Shown: positions 34,731 to 39,770 of the stretch, one piece after another
How positions within the stretch are numbered: position 1 is the stretch's first letter
How the letters are laid out: the number at the start of each line of letters is the position of its first letter
Assembly (NCBI GenBank): GCA_003251015.1
Contig: QKIO01000299.1
Coordinates: 1-39,770 of the forward strand
Direction: 5' to 3'
Source of the DNA: Bacteroidales bacterium
GTDB lineage: Bacteria > Bacteroidota > Bacteroidia > Bacteroidales > Marinilabiliaceae
Length of the DNA stretch: 39,770 nt
Position numbers and translations under genes: made by a program
Notes under the pieces: generated by a model
What the model was told of the DNA's origin: nothing
The model's database searches: none
The model's input: only the letters and a program-made list of their open reading frames with translations

Positions 34731-35072
34731 GTCACAAAATAGTAAGTATGACGCTAATACGCGCAAGTTAGAAAAAGAATATAAATATTTAACTTAATTT
34801 CACACCGTTTTGACGAATCACTCTTTTTCAGAGGTTAATAACAATAATTAGCACAAAACAAAAACTAACCTTTATGCACTATAACAACAGAGCGAAAAAA
34901 TAGTTAACACTAACTTTCGTAAAAAGAAAACACATAAATAAGCTTTAAAGGCATCAACAGATTTAGAATCTGAATTAATATCCCCGTATAATGCATGAAA
35001 ATAGTTGAGAAGCTGTTAAATTTGCAAACTCTACATCACGCATAATTTGATTTTATAAAGCAACGATATACC
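34731..35072. other. Divergent intergenic region upstream of hisS
   Basis: 342 bp of AT-rich DNA without a gene between the cyclase and hisS. Apart from the predicted hisS -7 element at 35017, no defined element was seen. Confidence 0.5.
35017..35024 (+). promoter_or_regulatory. Predicted hisS promoter (-7 element)
   Basis: TAAATTTG is a perfect TAnnTTTG match 48 bp before the hisS ATG. No convincing -33 TTTG at the right distance was found. Confidence 0.5.
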
Positions 35073-36437
35073 ATGGCACAGAAACCAAGCATTCCAAAAG
35101 GCACTCGCGATTTTTCACCCGTAGAAATGGTGAAACGCAATTACATATTTGATACCGTTCGAAAGGTATTTCAAAAATACGGCTACTTACCCATTGAAAC
35201 ACCAGCCATGGAAAATCTTTCCACATTAATGGGTAAATACGGTGAAGAAGGTGATAAACTACTTTTCAAGATACTAAATTCTGGTGATTTCCTTTCAAAA
35301 GCGGACAGTAATGCTTTGGATGAGAAAGCGTCGAATCGAGTTATGAATCAGATTAGTGAAAAAGGACTTCGCTATGACCTTACAGTACCTTTTGCTCGTT
35401 ATGTGGTGCAACATCAAAATGACATCACGTTCCCTTTTAAACGTTACCAAATACAACCTGTGTGGCGTGCCGACCGCCCACAAAAGGGACGTTATCGTGA
35501 ATTTTTTCAATGTGATGTAGATGTGGTAGGTAGTAATTCGTTGCTTAATGAAGTAGAGTTGATTCAAGTGGTTGAAGAAGTATACAACCTCCTCAACATA
35601 AATGTGGCACTTAAAATCAACAACCGAAAGATTCTCTCTGGTATTGCTGAAATCATTGGAGCATCTGACCAAATAGTTGATATTACGGTAGCAATTGATA
35701 AGTTGGATAAAATAGGACTAGAAAAAGTCAATGAGGAACTAGCAGCTAAAGGCCTATCAGAGCAAGCCATAAATATGATTCAGCCAGTTATTCTACTAAG
35801 CGGCACTAACTCAGAGAAACTAGCCTCATTAAAAGGAACGCTTGCAAGTTCAGAAATAGGACTAAAAGGCATTGCTGAATTAGAAAAGGTATTTGCCTAT
35901 TGTGAACATTTAAATCTAAAACTTGAAGTTGAACTAGACCTTACTCTCGCACGCGGGTTAAACTATTATACGGGCGCTATATTTGAGGTGAAAGCCAAAG
36001 ATGTGGCTATTGGCAGTATTACAGGTGGTGGACGATATGATGATTTAACAGGGATTTTCGGACTAAAAGATGTTTCGGGTGTAGGCATTTCATTTGGAGC
36101 TGATCGCATCTATGATGTCATGAATCAACTCGAACTGTTTCCTCTAAATGATGGAGTACGCACAAAGGTGTTGTTTGTCAATTTTGGTGGTGAAGATGAA
36201 TTATATGCAACAACAGCTATAAAGAGAATAAGAGAAGTTGGCATTAATGCAGAATTCTTTCCTGATGAAACCAAAATTCAGAAGCAAATGAATTACGCCA
36301 ATAAAAAAAACATTCCGTTTGTTGTATTGACAGGTGAAAAAGAAAGAGCTGAAGGTGAATATACTCTAAAAAACATGCTTTCTGGCGAACAACTTCATCT
36401 TTCTATTGAAAAATTAATAGAAACACTAAAAGATTAA
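35073..36437 (+). CDS. hisS: Histidyl-tRNA synthetase
   Basis: Class II synthetase charging tRNA-His, 454 residues. [12 protein letters not shown] starts the catalytic core; motif 2 is [21 protein letters not shown]; the histidine-binding signature is [15 protein letters not shown]; motif 3 is [13 protein letters not shown]... [17 protein letters not shown]-terminal anticodon-binding domain (about 355-454) includes [13 protein letters not shown] single gene with its own promoter. No obvious terminator follows, and the next 1.1 kb is gene-free. Confidence 0.97.
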   Translation: MAQKPSIPKGTRDFSPVEMVKRNYIFDTVRKVFQKYGYLPIETPAMENLSTLMGKYGEEGDKLLFKILNSGDFLSKADSNALDEKASNRVMNQISEKGLRYDLTVPFARYVVQHQNDITFPFKRYQIQPVWRADRPQKGRYREFFQCDVDVVGSNSLLNEVELIQVVEEVYNLLNINVALKINNRKILSGIAEIIGASDQIVDITVAIDKLDKIGLEKVNEELAAKGLSEQAINMIQPVILLSGTNSEKLASLKGTLASSEIGLKGIAELEKVFAYCEHLNLKLEVELDLTLARGLNYYTGAIFEVKAKDVAIGSITGGGRYDDLTGIFGLKDVSGVGISFGADRIYDVMNQLELFPLNDGVRTKVLFVNFGGEDELYATTAIKRIREVGINAEFFPDETKIQKQMNYANKKNIPFVVLTGEKERAEGEYTLKNMLSGEQLHLSIEKLIETLKD

Positions 36438-36603
36438 ATTGCTTCAATTTGGTGCCAATGAATTTTTGAGACTTGAATTTAGGATTTTTATTATTATTAC
36501 TTACAAGCAAACTACTATTTCTTAACTTTTTATCAAAAACAGTTAAATATCTAAACAATTTTTATTTTAACAACTATTTTTAGGTTCGTTAAATTGTTGA
36601 GAT

Positions 36604-36735
36604 AGGCAAATTATGTTGATTGGAGGCAGGCATTGAACATACTTAGAATAAAAAAATGGGCCTTACATAATGGTTATATACTGGATGTTTAACAACCAGT
36701 TCTTCATTATACGTTATACATTTGCCTGCCAACTT
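36604..36735. repeat. Imperfect long inverted repeat
   Basis: Left-arm elements AGGCAAA (36604), GGCAGGCA (36626) and ATAATGG..ACTGG (near 36668) have counterparts in reverse order on the right arm: CCAG..TTCATTAT (near 36699), TGCCTGCC and TTTGCCT (near 36721). Pairing is interrupted by mismatches and bulges. A structured RNA, a mobile-element remnant or a chance dyad are all possible. Confidence 0.4.
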
Positions 36736-37268
36736 CGTTCAGCTTGAATGCCCTTAACCAAGACTTATGGATCTAGTGTAATGCAGAATCCCAATATCAC
36801 AACACCAATCCAAACTCCAATTTGACAGTTTATTAACCTCAAACTCATTTGTGTTATATTTACTTTTTATAAAAAAAAGTGCAATTGAATTTTCCTTCTT
36901 TTATACTTGAGATGGTTTTCTAAGCTTGAATAAAACGTCAACTGAAACTACTAGCTAAACCTGCTACCTATTTTCGTTTGACCAAAAATCGTTATCAAAA
37001 CTTCAACATGTCATATCGTATCTTGCCAAAACTGTGTTTGCAACTTATTAACCAACTTTCTATTATGCTTAGTATTCAAATGCGGTTATGCAAAATCAGA
37101 TTGCACTAATTAGCATATTATTACCTAGATTAATTTTAGAATCTAATTCGTATTTCTCTACCCATTATGCGTATGCAACAAGCAATATTTCATTATGTAT
37201 TATCAATACCTTATTTAAATTTCACTTCTAGGTCTGCTTAATCTTTACATAAACCGCCTATTTATTGT

Positions 37269-37328
37269 ATTGAGCATTTTTTCTATCAAAGTCATTTCAT
37301 TGAGCCTATTTTTCACCAAAGTGCTCCA
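37269..37328. repeat. Two degenerate 30-bp direct repeats in tandem
   Basis: Copies at 37269-37298 and 37299-37328 share ATTGAGC, a T-rich middle and CAAAGT; the remaining positions differ. The short length and low-complexity middle limit the weight of this call. Confidence 0.45.
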
Positions 37329-37453
37329 ATTAAGAATAGATGCAATCAAAATCACAGTTGCCATTTATCCAATAGTAAATGCTATGTTATTTTAGTTTTT
37401 TAATGAGGTTATGGATCTGTACAATTTGACAATACGTCTGCTTCTTTCTACTA

Positions 37454-37490
37454 AAAAAGCGAGATGAATTAGAAATCCATCTCGCTTTTT
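37454..37490 (-). terminator. Rho-independent terminator of the large secreted-protein gene
   Basis: The stem AAAAAGCGAGATG and its complement around an 11-nt loop lie 31 bp beyond the stop at 37521. On the minus strand the hairpin ends in a T-run. Confidence 0.88.
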
Positions 37491-37520
37491 ATTTTAATAT
37501 AAACTATAAAGACTAATTGA

Positions 37521-39770
37521 CTACTCGACTACTCGTACTAAAGCACGTTTATCGATCTGGTCTCCATTAGCGTTTTTGCACAACACCCTCACCACAAAGT
37601 GACCAGAAGTGGATGGCAAGACGTATTCTTTACTTGAACCAGCAAACGAATCGGCCACAATCAACTCACCTAATACGGAATAAATCCTCACCGCAACTTG
37701 TTGTTGATACAAGGTGGAATTAACTTTTACCGTAACGCGATTTTCAACACCCGTAATGTCAATACCTGCGCTAGTAGCGGTTTCATCTTCAAGTAGTTCT
37801 TTAACATCTGTAGCTATCCCTTGAAATTTAAGCACAAACCGATCGTTGAAAGTACCTGCTTTAGACACAAAACGATACGTTGGTACTGATCTCATATTCT
37901 GTGTTATTCCAGTTTCCTTATCTACTAAATAAACAGGTGTTCCTGGCATAAAACTCTCAATGTTTGAGATGTTAAAATCCACATTTACATCACCACCAAC
38001 CTCTGCTGGCGTTTTAGAGGTGACAACCATACCTAATGGAATTTCATCCATGATTTTGGCATCAGGCATAATGCTAATGGCTAAGACATCATTACCCTTC
38101 AATGAATACAAGGCAGGTGCTTTTGATCCAGAATCATAACGTTTTTCTGAGTCAATGTTACTCTTATTATACGAACCAACAGAACGGAAAGCAATAACAG
38201 CCTCATCACTTGCAAAGCTATTGGTTAATGACATGCGTAACACATCAGACTCATCTTGAGTTGCAGATTTTAAACTACCAACACTGTGCAAACGAGCCCC
38301 TTTATTAATACCAAAGATACCCGCTTCATAACTTCTTACCCAGAATGCTTGTCCCGGAGCAATGTAACGCGAACCACCATTGACACTTAAATCTGTTTGT
38401 ACATTATAAATAGCAAACACACGTTCCGAGCCAGAAGTGGTGGTTACCCAAGTTGATTTAAGCGCCGAACCAAACTGAACATCGCTACGTTCCACATCAA
38501 TATAAGCAGCGTAAGGATTCCCAACAAGCAACCAAGCGTTTGTTAAAGGAATGGTATAATCACCATCGTGCAAAGCACCTGTATAAGCAACCGAAGCATC
38601 ATCCTTTAGATACACATTAATACCTTGCAAATCGCGCATGATTGCATTAAACCCAATAGTGTTTGATAGTACATTCCATGCAGAGCCAGTCCAATGATTT
38701 AGCTGAAACAAACTATTTACAGGCGTTCCAGACACGGTCAGATTGTTTACAAAGTCGTTATAACTAGGTGTTACTGGAAACCCAATGTACCAGAAACGCA
38801 TTTGATTATAATTCCATTTAGAGGTAATACTTCCTGATATCGGTTTATAATTAATTAATGACGTAGGTTGCGATACTGTGTTCTCAATCACTAACTGACC
38901 AGTACCTGCAATGGTTGTCACATCATTTAGATTAGCACGAGTACCTGGTTTTAATGTGAGTTTCGCTCCTGTTTGTATGGTTAGTTTATTTACCGATAAG
39001 GTACCACCATTAAGCACCGGAAACCCAGCACCACCAGATGGCGTAGTAGGAATAACCACATCTGTAGAGCCCGAAGGCACCGCACCAGTACTCCAATTCG
39101 TAGCAACACTCCAATCGTTGGTTAAACCAATCCAGTTGGTGGTATTAAGCACCACAGAGCCAATAGAGAAATAATTTCCATCTGTATACGCATTGTATGT
39201 TGTTGGATTTGTCAAAGTAATAGTTCCGTTGGCCACAGCATCTGCTATCGGCCCACCTACTTCATTCCATACGAAACCGCCGGTCTTACGCTCCACAATT
39301 CTTAAATTCGCACGCTCAGCAGATGACGATGGAACACCTGTTTCTGCATCCCAACGCACTTTAACTTTGGAGGTAGCCAAGTCTGGCCCTTTCACTTTCC
39401 AATACTCATTATAAATAAACTTAACATTACCTGTGAAGTTGTCACGATTAATGCCTGTATTGTAGTATTCTGCAGTCCACAAACCATAAGTACTAGTATT
39501 TAACAACTGAACAACGCCATAACGCCCAGATTTACCAACAGGAAAATTAAAATCCTGGTTTTGATTGATGTATTTATTTAATGGTCCTTCTACAAAAGAG
39601 CTTGCACCACCACCAACAATAGCCGCAGCCTCTGAATAAGTAAGTGTTAGGCTACCTGCTTGGGCATTAAGAATTCCATTGTTTAGACTAAGAACACGTT
39701 TTACTTCAGTAGGTGTTTCAAGCGTAACGCCAGCTGAATTATCCACTGTTAAATTATAAAATGAATTTCC
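37521..39770 (-). CDS. Large secreted surface protein with T9SS-type C-terminus (5' end beyond the window)
   Basis: The last 749 residues are visible. The frame stays open to the window edge (GNSFYNLTVDNSAGVTLETP), so the GTG near 39746 is not the start. FYNLTVDNSAGVTL followed by VLSLNNGIL is the strand-rich repeat pattern common in very large T9SS cargo proteins of Bacteroidota. Next come a beta-sandwich-like region and WIGLTNDWSVATNWSTGAVPSG, another typical module of these proteins. The final about 75 residues (VRIYSVLGELIVADSF, then YVLPSTSGHFVVRVL, ending KRALVRVVE) fit a type A T9SS sorting domain. It is predicted to be exported through the outer membrane and probably attached to the cell surface. 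The specific role, such as adhesion, cannot be read from this part. Confidence 0.85.
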   Translation of the reverse strand, partial: GNSFYNLTVDNSAGVTLETPTEVKRVLSLNNGILNAQAGSLTLTYSEAAAIVGGGASSFVEGPLNKYINQNQDFNFPVGKSGRYGVVQLLNTSTYGLWTAEYYNTGINRDNFTGNVKFIYNEYWKVKGPDLATSKVKVRWDAETGVPSSSAERANLRIVERKTGGFVWNEVGGPIADAVANGTITLTNPTTYNAYTDGNYFSIGSVVLNTTNWIGLTNDWSVATNWSTGAVPSGSTDVVIPTTPSGGAGFPVLNGGTLSVNKLTIQTGAKLTLKPGTRANLNDVTTIAGTGQLVIENTVSQPTSLINYKPISGSITSKWNYNQMRFWYIGFPVTPSYNDFVNNLTVSGTPVNSLFQLNHWTGSAWNVLSNTIGFNAIMRDLQGINVYLKDDASVAYTGALHDGDYTIPLTNAWLLVGNPYAAYIDVERSDVQFGSALKSTWVTTTSGSERVFAIYNVQTDLSVNGGSRYIAPGQAFWVRSYEAGIFGINKGARLHSVGSLKSATQDESDVLRMSLTNSFASDEAVIAFRSVGSYNKSNIDSEKRYDSGSKAPALYSLKGNDVLAISIMPDAKIMDEIPLGMVVTSKTPAEVGGDVNVDFNISNIESFMPGTPVYLVDKETGITQNMRSVPTYRFVSKAGTFNDRFVLKFQGIATDVKELLEDETATSAGIDITGVENRVTVKVNSTLYQQQVAVRIYSVLGELIVADSFAGSSKEYVLPSTSGHFVVRVLCKNANGDQIDKRALVRVVE

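Larger units (their letters stand above)
36438..37453. other. Long gene-free stretch with degenerate repeats
   Basis: About 1 kb between hisS and the terminator of the large secreted-protein gene. No reading frame with protein-like composition was found on either strand. It holds an imperfect long dyad (36604-36735), a two-copy 30-bp direct repeat (37269-37328), and a repeated TTATGGATCT (near 36764 and 37409). No tRNA or known structured RNA was recognised. Confidence 0.55.

Noticed and set aside
36604-36735. Integron attC site or tRNA-like gene
   Set aside because: The attC core boxes (RYYYAAC/GTTRRRY) are not at the ends, no integrase or cassette is nearby, and no cloverleaf could be drawn.
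39744-39746. GTG start for the large secreted protein
   Set aside because: The frame continues upstream to the window edge with residues matching the repeat module, so this is internal.

Overview
The window is AT-rich chromosomal DNA of a Bacteroidota bacterium, most likely an environmental Bacteroidia lineage such as Marinilabiliales; this placement is inferred. The signs are a FtsZ tail ending NPYLHDNVD, a division/cell-wall cluster ending ftsZ-yqeY, a type IX secretion (T9SS)-like C-terminal tail on a large surface protein, a PASTA-tailed FtsI, a glycine-lipid acyltransferase pair (GlsA/GlsB type), and several TAnnTTTG promoter elements.

Positions 1-1107 hold the 5' part of a lipoprotein gene and about 800 bp of non-coding DNA. 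That DNA contains a possible gene remnant and a 21-bp tandem repeat array. Positions 1108-16926 are one leftward dcw operon, in transcription order mraZ, rsmH, ftsL-like, ftsI, murE, mraY, murD, ftsW, murG, murC, ftsQ, ftsA, ftsZ, yqeY. Together these genes supply most peptidoglycan precursor steps (murF and ddl are absent), the septal synthase pair FtsW/FtsI, and the Z-ring. A three-copy 10-bp repeat before mraZ looks like the MraZ operator and overlaps the predicted promoter. The last gene, yqeY, carries an 8-bp tandem duplication that breaks its frame near codon 16 and leaves an ATGA stop/restart overlap.

Positions 17039-21640 read rightward: the glycine-lipid pair (glsA-like, glsB-like), a terminator, a pyridine-nucleotide oxidoreductase lacking both redox cysteines, and a membrane-anchored serine hydrolase of the beta-lactamase fold. 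Positions 21660-30699 are mixed: purF, a SPOR-domain protein, a tandem universal stress protein, a second acyltransferase, aspS, tadA and a membrane hybrid histidine kinase whose ATP-binding domain looks degenerate. Positions 31046-36437 hold a conserved exported protein of unknown function followed by an EttA-type ABC-F gene, a response regulator fused to a class III cyclase, and hisS. Positions 36438-37520 are a 1.1-kb gene-free stretch with degenerate repeats. The window closes with the C-terminal 749 residues of a large T9SS-type secreted protein.

Most of the window is housekeeping. I found no defence island, CRISPR array, prophage, intact insertion sequence, tRNA or rRNA. The items most worth following up are the yqeY frameshift, the cysteine-less flavoprotein, the apparent pseudo-kinase and the 21-bp repeat array.
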